Assembly (NCBI GenBank): GCA_024229115.1
Contig: JAAEST010000101.1
Coordinates: 62,001-126,000, forward strand
Source of the DNA: Oligoflexia bacterium
GTDB taxonomy: Bacteria; Bdellovibrionota; Bacteriovoracia; Bacteriovoracales; Bacteriovoracaceae
Direction: 5' to 3'
Length of the DNA stretch: 64,000 nucleotides
Shown here: one piece after another, positions 36,025 to 43,836 of the stretch
Position numbering within the stretch: the first letter of the stretch is position 1
Layout: each line of letters opens with the position of its first letter
Notes under the pieces: model-generated
What the model saw: the letters and a program-made list of their open reading frames with translations, nothing else
Databases searched by the model: none
What the model was told of the DNA's origin: nothing
Made by a program: the position numbers and the translations under genes

Positions 36025-37455
36025 TTAATAACGATCGTAGAAGTATTCGATGAGTTGATCTGCAGCTCTGTCGCCTTGCTTTTTATAGTAAGAAGTAGAC
36101 AGTGAAGGGGCGGTATTTCTTTGTGATAGAGGCTTCTCTATGAGCTTTCTTGATTTAGGATGATAGAACCCAACGAAATAACCAAAAGGTCTTTTTGATG
36201 AGGAAAAAAGAATTCCAGTTATATTGTTAACATAATCAAGGGTTCCAGTTTTACTCCAGCTCTTTAAGAACATTTTAGTATTAAGCATTCTACTGGCCAT
36301 GAAGCCATTCACACCATTTCCACTAAGAAGAGAAATAAAATTTCTTCCACCTTCATATTGGTTGAGATAGTTATTGGCCAAGTATTGTGTCATAGAGTTC
36401 GCAGTTGCCTGATTTGTATAAGTAAGTCCACTTGCTGTCTCTAATTCAATATTAGCTAATTTATTCTTGCCTTTAAGATATTTCATAAGAACATCAATGG
36501 CCTCTTTAATAGTTCTTTTCTTCGTTGCTGCGAGGAGAATGGCTTCTGTGTATAAATTATTAGAATACTCTAAGGCCTGTGAGCAAATTTCTATAAGAGG
36601 AAGTGAACTATGCTCATAAATAGGATGTGGCCAATGATCCTTAAGATCATAAGTTTTTGCTTCTTCAACCTGTTCAATTTCTATTCCCCACATTTTCATG
36701 AGATAGATTAAAGACTGAGCACTGAAGAGGTGAGGTTTTCTCACTGGGGCATCTGTTTTAATTCCATTTTTGATACTTGGATTATAAAACCACCTTTCAA
36801 CATAATTATCTTTTTCGAAGGTTGAAGGATCAAGTTGAAATCTCTGATCATAGTAGAATCTATTACTAGATTCTTCAGTAACGAGGCTTGGAAGCGGTGG
36901 GAAGTTTTCTTCGCTAAGAAAAGTCCAGCGATTGAAGTTTGTATTTAAAATACCAATATTGGGGTTATAAGGTTCATCGAGTGTTCCAAGATTTGAAATC
37001 ATCTGACCTAATTCTTTTGGATAGATTAATTTACCTTCAATTTTTTTTATCTTTCTCCTTTTTAACTCAATTACCATATCCATTAAGTGATTAGTGAGGA
37101 GAGTCGGGTCTTTGCTCCCTTGTAGATAGAGATTCCCTTTAATAACACCCTTAACAATTCTTCCCTTGTAACCAAGGCTTGTTTTAAATTGAAAGTTGGG
37201 TCCTAATTGTTGAAGAGCATAGTCGCAAGTGAAAACCTTACTTGTGGAAGCCAGTCTCCACATTTCATCTGCTTGATATTGATCAATAACTAGTCCAGAT
37301 GCTAAGTCTCTGACAGAGTATGTGAGTTCTGTACCTTCAGGCATAGTAGCTAAAATCTTTTTCACTCGACTATGGAGCTCCTGTCTTAATTCAGAAGCGA
37401 ATACGTCTAAGTTAAAGATTGTGAAAAATATAATCAAGCTACAAATTAATCTCAT
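36025..37455 (-). CDS. dacB: PBP4-type D-Ala-D-Ala carboxypeptidase/endopeptidase
   Basis: S13-family penicillin-binding protein of 476 residues, exported (signal peptide to about residue 20, VFASE). The three active-site motifs are in place: S70-T-S-K73, SNN within EYSNNLYTE, and KTG within WSKTGTLDYV. Such enzymes trim peptide cross-links of peptidoglycan; in Bdellovibrio-like predators PBP4 homologues also round up prey cells, which makes a predatory role possible but unproven. Its ribosome site AAGGA overlaps the stop codon region of the upstream cstA gene, four bases away, so both share one transcript. Confidence 0.9.
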   Translation of the reverse strand: MRLICSLIIFFTIFNLDVFASELRQELHSRVKKILATMPEGTELTYSVRDLASGLVIDQYQADEMWRLASTSKVFTCDYALQQLGPNFQFKTSLGYKGRIVKGVIKGNLYLQGSKDPTLLTNHLMDMVIELKRRKIKKIEGKLIYPKELGQMISNLGTLDEPYNPNIGILNTNFNRWTFLSEENFPPLPSLVTEESSNRFYYDQRFQLDPSTFEKDNYVERWFYNPSIKNGIKTDAPVRKPHLFSAQSLIYLMKMWGIEIEQVEEAKTYDLKDHWPHPIYEHSSLPLIEICSQALEYSNNLYTEAILLAATKKRTIKEAIDVLMKYLKGKNKLANIELETASGLTYTNQATANSMTQYLANNYLNQYEGGRNFISLLSGNGVNGFMASRMLNTKMFLKSWSKTGTLDYVNNITGILFSSSKRPFGYFVGFYHPKSRKLIEKPLSQRNTAPSLSTSYYKKQGDRAADQLIEYFYDRY

Positions 37456-37459
37456 TAAG

Positions 37460-39136
37460 CTAAGCTTCCTTTCTTGCCTTGGAGATGGCCAAAATGGCTT
37501 CTGTTGTTATCCAAAGTTGAGCTATGAATAAAATTATACCAATAACCGTTAGAAAAGTATTATTACCGGAAATATATACTCTGATATTCATGATTAAACC
37601 GAGCGAAGTTATCAACATAAGAAAGAGGCAAGGAATTAAATAGGGAAGTGATGGCTTCTTATTCTTGATTAAGAAAACTACGATAATGATCAAAGTAAGG
37701 GCCGCCAGCATTTGATTAGTGGCCCCAAAGAGTGGCCATAGCTTTAGTCCGCCTTTTGCTCCATCACTTGATAGCATTAAGAGAAAAGCGCTTCCAATGG
37801 CAATAGCACTTGAGAGGTATCGATTATTAGAGTGAGGAATTTTCAAGGATTCTCCAAACTCTGCAATAATATATCTTTGTATTCTACAGGCCGTATCTAA
37901 CGAGGTTGCAGCAAAACTAATAATTAGAACGGCAACAACAGTTTGAGCAAATTCTTCAGGAATACCAAGGCTACCAATGAAGCTAGAGCTCCCTTGTACA
38001 AAAGCTCCTATTTTTGCACTTAATCCATTGGCCGCATTCCAGCTTGAGTAGTGACTATGCCATGCTGCTGAACTTTTAAATCCTGCACACACGGCCAAAG
38101 TGGCCAAGAGGGCAAGAGTTCCTTCTCCTAGCATGGCTCCATATCCTACAGGAAGGGCATCTTTCCATTTTTTTACTTGCTTACTAGAAGTTCCGCCACT
38201 GACAAGGCCATGAAAACCACTAATAGCACCACAAGCAATTGTTATAAATAAATAAGGAAACCAGTCTGGTGCACCATTGGCCTGAGTATTAATCATTGGA
38301 GCGACCACTTTAGGTTGACCTACAAGTAGACCCAGAATCATTAGTCCAAGGCCAAAAATCAACTGGTGACCGTTGATAAAATCTCTTGGTTGAAGAAGAA
38401 TTGATACCGGTAATACTGAGGCAATGAAACTATAAATCATAAGGAAAGTAATCCAAACCATCAGCTGATTATCTCCAAACCAAGCAGACAATGTGATTGG
38501 ATATTGCGTGCCTAAGTAAATCATCACTAGAAGCATTCCTTGTGCAACAAGTGATGGAATAAGAAGGTTTTCCCCTTTTTTCTTGTTAATAAAAATACCC
38601 ATCATGATGGCGATAAATATTTCAAAGTTAACAGGCAAGACAGCACTTGGAAAACTAATGAAGAGATTAGCGATAACCAAAGCAAAAACGGCAATGACCA
38701 TCCAGACTAAGAAAAAGATCACAACCAGAAAGAGAGTTCTAACTCTTGGTCCGACTAGTTTCTCGCTAACTGAGGCCATTGATTGACCTTTATGCTTCAT
38801 ACTAAGAACGAGGGCACCAAAGTCATGGCAAGCCCCCATAAAAATAACTCCAATGACGATCCAGCAAAGAGCTGGAAGCCAACCCCATATCGCTGCTACA
38901 GCAGGACCAACAATCGGTGCAGCTCCTGCAATGGAGCTAAAGTGGTGACCTAATAACACTTCCTTATTTGTTGGAACATAATCAACTCCATCGTAGAGTT
39001 CATTCGCTGGTGTTTGGATACCTTGTTGATCTAGATCGTTTAGGTCAAAGAGCTTTCTAGAGATATATCTTCCATAGAATCTGTAAGCACAGACAAAAGA
39101 GACGAGTCCGATGATGCCTAAAACAGCAGCGTTCAT
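37460..39136 (-). CDS. CstA-family carbon starvation transporter
   Basis: A polytopic inner-membrane protein of 558 residues with about 15 hydrophobic segments. CstA-family blocks: YRFYGRYISRKLFDL, TPANELYDGVDYVPTNKEVLLGHHF, IAGAAPIVGPAVAA, and GACHDFGALVLS. Known members take up peptides or pyruvate. It is shorter than E. coli CstA (about 700) and matches the compact forms. AAGGA before the ATG. Located directly upstream of the dacB-like gene; uptake of peptide fragments would fit a cell that digests other cells or walls. Confidence 0.92.
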   Translation of the reverse strand: MNAAVLGIIGLVSFVCAYRFYGRYISRKLFDLNDLDQQGIQTPANELYDGVDYVPTNKEVLLGHHFSSIAGAAPIVGPAVAAIWGWLPALCWIVIGVIFMGACHDFGALVLSMKHKGQSMASVSEKLVGPRVRTLFLVVIFFLVWMVIAVFALVIANLFISFPSAVLPVNFEIFIAIMMGIFINKKKGENLLIPSLVAQGMLLVMIYLGTQYPITLSAWFGDNQLMVWITFLMIYSFIASVLPVSILLQPRDFINGHQLIFGLGLMILGLLVGQPKVVAPMINTQANGAPDWFPYLFITIACGAISGFHGLVSGGTSSKQVKKWKDALPVGYGAMLGEGTLALLATLAVCAGFKSSAAWHSHYSSWNAANGLSAKIGAFVQGSSSFIGSLGIPEEFAQTVVAVLIISFAATSLDTACRIQRYIIAEFGESLKIPHSNNRYLSSAIAIGSAFLLMLSSDGAKGGLKLWPLFGATNQMLAALTLIIIVVFLIKNKKPSLPYLIPCLFLMLITSLGLIMNIRVYISGNNTFLTVIGIILFIAQLWITTEAILAISKARKEA

Positions 39137-39217
39137 ATTAATTCCTTATTAATTTGTTTGTATAAATTTTAAAGATCTCGTGATGACTTGTCTCGGATTT
39201 GGTCTTAAAATATCTCT

Positions 39218-40045
39218 ATGATTTTTAAAAAAGTATTACTTCTCTTTTTATTCTTACTAATTTCTCAAGGTTTGTTGGCAGAAGAGCTTAACGACCCTTT
39301 GCGTTGTGAGGTGAATTCAGCACCTAATGGCACTCGTTTTAACGAAAAGAATACTAAAGACTACTTCAAACAATTTAATTATTTACCTTTAGCTGGTAAG
39401 GGGAAGCAAGTTTCTTTAAAAGATGTGAATGCAAAGATATGGGTAAAAAATAATGTTGTTCATTTGCAGTTAGTGCATACACAAACCTCTCCTCAGCAAA
39501 AAGCGACCGCTTCTTATGTCATTGGAACAAAGAGAATGTTCTTAAGAATGAATGGTTTTATTGATTTTTCTTGCGAGGCCTTAACAAAGAAAGTGAGAGA
39601 TAAGGAAAAAGAGATTGCCAAGAAATATGAAAATCGTGGCAGCAATATTGAAATTACTATTGGTAAAGGGATCGTCTTTCCTCTTGATCAAAAAGAAGAG
39701 CAAGAAGGTATGAGAGTTGTTTATTTTCAAAAAGGAAAGCAGTACTTTAGTTATAATTACTTAAACCAAAAGATTCCATGGTGTGCATTCAGAATTAAGA
39801 CGCTCGTTAGAAAGACTGTTGTTTTTTACCCCAAAGATAAGTTTAAACCAACGACATTTCTCATTGAAAAAAATGATAAGAACTTTGATAACTATACTTA
39901 TGGTTTCTTAGATAAAGATGGAAATTTAACTGGAGGAACTTCTTCCTATTACCCATTTGGCTTTAATTGTAAGTATTTCAGTGGTCTTGAGATGACAGAA
40001 AATAAATTCTTAGAAATAGTTGGTCGAGAAATCTCTTTAAAGTAA
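39218..40045 (+). CDS. Secreted hypothetical protein
   Basis: A 275-residue protein not recognised. Clear signal peptide (about 1-21, ending GLLA). The mature protein contains four scattered cysteines (RCEV, SCEAL, WCAF, NCKYF), probably forming two disulfides, and is basic with many Lys and Tyr. It has no visible ribosome site close to the ATG. Divergent from cstA with an 81-base gap and convergent with the DUF808 gene with a nine-base overlap. Confidence 0.65.
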   Translation: MIFKKVLLLFLFLLISQGLLAEELNDPLRCEVNSAPNGTRFNEKNTKDYFKQFNYLPLAGKGKQVSLKDVNAKIWVKNNVVHLQLVHTQTSPQQKATASYVIGTKRMFLRMNGFIDFSCEALTKKVRDKEKEIAKKYENRGSNIEITIGKGIVFPLDQKEEQEGMRVVYFQKGKQYFSYNYLNQKIPWCAFRIKTLVRKTVVFYPKDKFKPTTFLIEKNDKNFDNYTYGFLDKDGNLTGGTSSYYPFGFNCKYFSGLEMTENKFLEIVGREISLK

Positions 40046-40846
40046 TCTATTTTTGATCTTAGAAGCAAAGCTAACGATAGGAAGTGTAACTAAACCGACA
40101 AGTATTCCTATGATTAAGTTCTGTAAATGCTCATTGATATATTCATGTAAGTGAAAAGTATGGGCAACGATTCCGCCTCCGACTAAGAACATCGCTGTAG
40201 TTCCAACGATTCCCAATCCTTTCATAAAATAAGGCATAGTTTGGACAATGGAATTTCCGATTTTAACATTTCCTTTTTCCACGAGATAAAGTCCAAAATC
40301 ATCAATCTTTACAAGAAAGGCGACTAATCCATAAATAAGAACTGAGGCCAAAAGACCAACAAGACAGAGAGTAAGAGTTTGATTGAGAAATGATCCTTGA
40401 ATACTGCTTTCAGCGATAACGATAATTTCAATGGAGAGTATCAAATCAGTGGTTACAGCTCCTTTGATTTTTTGTTTTTCTGTGAGAGGAATTTTTGGTT
40501 TATGGAGATTTTTTTTCGCAAAAAGTTTTTCAACGACTTTATGAGCTCCTTCATAAGACAAGTAGAGACCACCTATAAGGAGAATGACTGTTAATATTGG
40601 CGGATAGGCCCACATAAGTAAGAGAACACCAAGTATGCTGTAAACTTTATTGTAGAGTGAGCCTAGAAAAATTTGCCAGACTATTGGAAGTTCGCGATCG
40701 GGATTAACTCCGTGGACAACACCAGCATTAACAGCTAAGTCATCACTCATTAAGGCACTGGTTTTCTTAATGGCAACTTTTGACATAATGGCCACGTCAT
40801 CTAGAGTTGTTGCGATATCATCAAGAAGTGAAAGTAGTGAAAACAT
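40037..40846 (-). CDS. YedI/DUF808 family inner-membrane protein
   Basis: A 269-residue integral membrane protein strongly resembling E. coli YedI: LLDDIATTLDDVAIMSKVAIKKT, a DDLAVNAGVVHGV turn, NPDRELPIVW, KIKGAVTTDLILSIEIIVI, LVKIDDFGLYL and LVGGGIVAHTFH. Five or so transmembrane segments. Function of the family is unknown. It is the last gene of a tight minus-strand set: its ATG overlaps the TAA of the small periplasmic protein gene, placing it in the sigma-factor operon. Confidence 0.88.
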   Translation of the reverse strand: MFSLLSLLDDIATTLDDVAIMSKVAIKKTSALMSDDLAVNAGVVHGVNPDRELPIVWQIFLGSLYNKVYSILGVLLLMWAYPPILTVILLIGGLYLSYEGAHKVVEKLFAKKNLHKPKIPLTEKQKIKGAVTTDLILSIEIIVIAESSIQGSFLNQTLTLCLVGLLASVLIYGLVAFLVKIDDFGLYLVEKGNVKIGNSIVQTMPYFMKGLGIVGTTAMFLVGGGIVAHTFHLHEYINEHLQNLIIGILVGLVTLPIVSFASKIKNRLL

Positions 40847-41187
40847 TACTGTGACCTTTGAGTTGTTTGATATCTCTCTCTAAGTTGCTTCATTAGTTTT
40901 CTTCTCTTCTTTCTTCTTTCTTGCTTAGGAAGATTTCGAAGTTCCTTAAACTCTGCCTTTAGGCGTGCTCTTTCTTTAGGTGGAAGGGCCTGAAACCATT
41001 TATGTCTTCTTTTAATTCTTTCTCTTCGCTCGGGAGACATTCTTTTGAAGCGCTCATATCTCTTTCTAATCTTCTTTTGCTCACCAGGAGTCATGGTATT
41101 CCACATATCTCTAATTTCGTTTTCATTAGCAATAGTGGTGCTACTATAGATAGAAACTAAGAGGGAGAAGAGTATAATGATTTTCAT
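40846..41187 (-). CDS. Small basic periplasmic protein (DUF3106-like)
   Basis: A 113-residue exported protein: signal peptide to about residue 20 (TIANE), then short helical repeats rich in Arg/Lys built on phrases such as MTPGEQKKIRKRYERFKRMSPE, LPPKERARLKAEF and LPKQERRKKR. The LSPEER-like repeats recall DUF3106 and metal-sensor-type periplasmic proteins found beside ECF sigma factors. It probably senses or transmits an envelope signal. ATGA overlap with the anti-sigma-like gene upstream; GGAGG as ribosome site. Confidence 0.7.
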   Translation of the reverse strand: MKIIILFSLLVSIYSSTTIANENEIRDMWNTMTPGEQKKIRKRYERFKRMSPERRERIKRRHKWFQALPPKERARLKAEFKELRNLPKQERRKKRRKLMKQLRERYQTTQRSQ

Positions 41188-41468
41188 TCAACTTCCTCCA
41201 TTCCGGTATAAAGATCTAGATTGTCTAAGAGTAGTAACTCCCTCTGCCATGGTTCGAGCGGGTCTTGATGGTTAGTCGATTTATATATTGAAATGACTGC
41301 TATAAAAAAGAGGAAAAGGGGGATTGCAGTCTGACCAAAGCTTTTAAAAATACTTTGGCGATGACTTCTCTGAGTTTCGATAATGGCATTTTTGATTTTT
41401 AAGTCACTACTACTTGGAAGATCTTTCTTAAGGTGAGTTCTTATTTGATGATCAAACTTTTCATTCAT
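41184..41468 (-). CDS. Small membrane protein, probable anti-sigma factor
   Basis: A 94-residue protein with a charged cytoplasmic N-terminal part (about 1-40), one hydrophobic segment (about 45-62) and a short periplasmic tail. This is the architecture of small ECF anti-sigma factors, and its gene starts inside the end of the sigma-factor gene (ATGAATGA arrangement, eight-base overlap). GGAG six bases before the ATG at 41468 sets the start. No ZAS zinc motif is present, so the anti-sigma call rests on context and topology. Confidence 0.6.
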   Translation of the reverse strand: MNEKFDHQIRTHLKKDLPSSSDLKIKNAIIETQRSHRQSIFKSFGQTAIPLFLFFIAVISIYKSTNHQDPLEPWQRELLLLDNLDLYTGMEEVE

Positions 41469-42111
41469 GACCAACTCCAATATCTTTTGTATCCAGACAA
41501 GACATCATATTTTTCTTGGCCCTTAAAAGGTTAGTTTTCAAGGTGTTTTCATTTACTTTTAAGGCCAAAGACATTTCAAAGTAGCTCATACCAGCAAAGA
41601 GCTGCATAATGAGAGATTCTTTGTAATTGATAGGTAATTTTTCCAAACATTCCAGAATGTAATCTCTTATTTGAGATTGTTGAACAGACTCTTCTGTTGT
41701 TGTTAAGTTGCTCTTATTGCTCCAGTTATCAATTTGGCAAATAACTTCATTAAGATCACTCAGTTCTTCCAGATTATCACTACTGTCAACCTTCCCATTT
41801 TTCCTAAGATAATCATAAGATGAATTTCGAGCAATAGTCCAAATCCAAGTACTGAATTTATTTTGACCATTAAATGATTGAATTGAATTAAGTGCTTTTA
41901 GAAAAGTTTCTTGGGTTATTTCTTCTGCTACAGATGCTTGATTATTGAGAAGAAGGAGGCAGTAATTATAAACCGGACCTTTGAGTCGTTCATAAATAGT
42001 TAGAAATGCTTTTTCGTCACCATCTTGCGTAAGCTTGGCCAATTCCTCATATGATTTATAGAGGTATTGCCCTGGGAAGGCCCAGTATTTTATTTCATGC
42101 CAAATCTTCAT
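41461..42111 (-). CDS. ECF-type RNA polymerase sigma factor
   Basis: Sigma-70 family protein of 216 residues. Region 2 is clear: AEEITQETFLKALNSI and FSTWIWTIARNSSYDYLRK. Region 4 follows with LPINYKESLIMQLFAGMSYFEMSLALKVNENTLKTNLLRAKKNM split over the helix-turn-helix. It is followed by the overlapping membrane anti-sigma-like gene and a small periplasmic protein, the usual layout for envelope-stress control, probably autoregulated. It lies seven bases after the histone H1-like gene; no strong ribosome site is visible, so read-through and coupling are possible. Confidence 0.92.
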   Translation of the reverse strand: MKIWHEIKYWAFPGQYLYKSYEELAKLTQDGDEKAFLTIYERLKGPVYNYCLLLLNNQASVAEEITQETFLKALNSIQSFNGQNKFSTWIWTIARNSSYDYLRKNGKVDSSDNLEELSDLNEVICQIDNWSNKSNLTTTEESVQQSQIRDYILECLEKLPINYKESLIMQLFAGMSYFEMSLALKVNENTLKTNLLRAKKNMMSCLDTKDIGVGHE

Positions 42112-42117
42112 GATTAT

Positions 42118-42726
42118 CTATGATTTCTTCTTCTTCTTCTTAGCAGAAGAAGTGGCAGTCTTTTTCGCTGTCTTCTTCTTAGCAGTCTTTTTTGCAGCTT
42201 TTTTCGCAGTCTTTTTCGCAGCTTTTTTCGCAGTCTTTTTCGCAGCTTTTTTCGCAGTCTTTTTTGCAGCTTTTTTCGCAGTCTTTTTCGCCGTCTTTTT
42301 AGCAGTGCCTTCGGCAGCAGCTTTTTCTAATTTTTTAGCAACCTTCTTTGTTGTCTTCTTAACCGTCTTAACAACTTCCTTAACTTTCTTTGCTTCTTTA
42401 TCAATCTTCTCTCTGGCAGATTGAATTACTCGAGAATGGTTAACAACTTTTTGAGTTGTTTTCTTGATTTCAATTCCGGCTTGGTCCTTTAGTGTGGCCA
42501 GTTCATTCTTAAGTTGTCCGTAGAAGCCGAGGATTTTCTTTTTCTGAATATTCATTTTGTCATAGCGAGCACGAAAGGTATTGAGTAGCTCATTATATCG
42601 CTCCTCGTTAATTTCCTTAATTTGCTCCAAAAGAGCGAGGCACTTTTCACGAAAGTCTGCTTTTTGAACTTTACCGTCTTTGTTTTTCTTTTTTTTGTCT
42701 TTTTTTAGAAAATTTGGCAATGCCAT
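42118..42726 (-). CDS. Histone H1-like Lys/Ala repeat protein
   Basis: A 202-residue highly basic protein. Residues 1-100 form a charged, probably helical or coiled-coil domain (LLEQIKEINEERYNELLNTF); residues about 125-200 are tandem KKTAKKAA-type octads followed by a poly-Lys tail. This is the composition of eukaryotic H1 C-terminal tails and of bacterial H1-like proteins (such as chlamydial Hc), which bind and compact DNA without sequence preference. It could be a nucleoid protein of a growth-arrested attack-phase cell. The repeat makes long open frames on the opposite strand, which are not genes. Confidence 0.82.
   Translation of the reverse strand: MALPNFLKKDKKKKNKDGKVQKADFREKCLALLEQIKEINEERYNELLNTFRARYDKMNIQKKKILGFYGQLKNELATLKDQAGIEIKKTTQKVVNHSRVIQSAREKIDKEAKKVKEVVKTVKKTTKKVAKKLEKAAAEGTAKKTAKKTAKKAAKKTAKKAAKKTAKKAAKKTAKKAAKKTAKKKTAKKTATSSAKKKKKKS
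42160..42300. repeat. 24-base tandem repeat encoding KKTAKKAA
   Basis: About five near-identical 24-base units within the H1-like gene, each encoding one octad. Units differ by a few synonymous T/C changes. Length variation between strains would be expected by slippage. Confidence 0.8.
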
Positions 42727-42826
42727 TCTGTCTTCTCCCTATGAGTTTTCAATATTATATCATGACTTTTGGCCCACTTTCTATTATTGTTTTAACCTAA
42801 TTATTCTTAATTTTAAGGAGCCTGTT

Positions 42827-43819
42827 TTGAAAAAATATAATGTGTATGGAATTGGAAATGCCCTCGTAGATATGGAGTTTGAAGTAACACCAGATTTTTT
42901 AGAAAAAAATGGTGTTGAAAAAGGTCTTATGACTCTTGTTGAAGAGGAGAGACAGGCAGAACTTCTTAAAGTTTGCGATGGTAATCAACACAAAAGAAGT
43001 TGTGGTGGATCTGCTGCCAATACTGTTATTGCGGTAAGCCAATTTGGTGGACGCTCATTCTATAGCTGTAAAGTTGCTAACGATGAAACAGGTGATTTTT
43101 ACTTTACTGATTTAGTCGAACAAGGAGTTCAGACTAATCTTCATGGTGAAAGACCATCGGGGACAACAGGAAAATGTATGGTTTTCGTAACTCCTGATGC
43201 TGACAGAACAATGAATACATATCTTGGTATTACTGCGACTTTTAGTACCGAAGAGCTTGTGCCAGATGATATTAAAGATTCAGAGTATCTCTATATTGAA
43301 GGTTATCTCGTAACAGGTGACTCTGGGAAAGCTGCTGCCATTGAAGCGAAGAAAATTGCAGAAGAAGCAGGTGTTAAGACAGCTCTTACTTTCAGTGACC
43401 CAGGTATTGTTGGTTTCTTTAAAGATGGATTCAATGAAATTATTGGTGATGGAGTTGATCTTCTATTCTGTAACGAAGAAGAGGCGATGAGCTACACAGG
43501 GACAGAAAATTTAACAGATGCTAGTGCGGCCTTAAGAAAAATTGCTAAGACTTTTGCTATCACTTGTGGACCAAAAGGTGCATTGATTTTTGATGGTCAA
43601 AAGGAAATTGAAGTTCTTACTCGCAAAGTAGAAGCCGTTGATACAAATGGAGCAGGCGATTTATTTGCAGGAGCGTTCCTTTACGGAATCACTCATGGGC
43701 ATTCTTATGGTGAGGCCGCGAAACTGGCCTGTGAATCTTCTTCAACTTTAGTGACTCAATTTGGTCCTAGACTTGGAAAAGATAAACCAAAAGAAATTTA
43801 CAAAACTATATTTTCATAA
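42827..43819 (+). CDS. PfkB-family kinase (adenosine kinase-like)
   Basis: Ribokinase-family sugar/nucleoside kinase of 330 residues. N-terminal marks: VYGIGNALVDMEFEV; the glycine pair and substrate lid in RSCGGSAANTVIAV; C-terminal catalytic signature VDTNGAGDLFAGAFLYG with the catalytic Asp. The overall pattern is closest to adenosine kinase/inosine-guanosine-type enzymes annotated in many Gram-negatives; the substrate is not certain. The TTG at 42827 is chosen because AAGGAG lies six bases before it; the upstream sequence reads as non-coding. It is 17 bases ahead of asnS, so probably co-transcribed. Confidence 0.88.
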   Translation: MKKYNVYGIGNALVDMEFEVTPDFLEKNGVEKGLMTLVEEERQAELLKVCDGNQHKRSCGGSAANTVIAVSQFGGRSFYSCKVANDETGDFYFTDLVEQGVQTNLHGERPSGTTGKCMVFVTPDADRTMNTYLGITATFSTEELVPDDIKDSEYLYIEGYLVTGDSGKAAAIEAKKIAEEAGVKTALTFSDPGIVGFFKDGFNEIIGDGVDLLFCNEEEAMSYTGTENLTDASAALRKIAKTFAITCGPKGALIFDGQKEIEVLTRKVEAVDTNGAGDLFAGAFLYGITHGHSYGEAAKLACESSSTLVTQFGPRLGKDKPKEIYKTIFS

Positions 43820-43836
43820 GATTAGAAGAGAGCAAG

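Noticed and set aside
42160-42300. CRISPR-like regular repeat
   Set aside because: The 24-base units have no spacers and encode in-frame protein repeats.
42110-42424. Phe/Ala-rich open frame on the plus strand
   Set aside because: It is the complement of the Lys/Ala repeat of the H1-like gene; no ribosome site and the composition is a direct mirror of the octad repeat.
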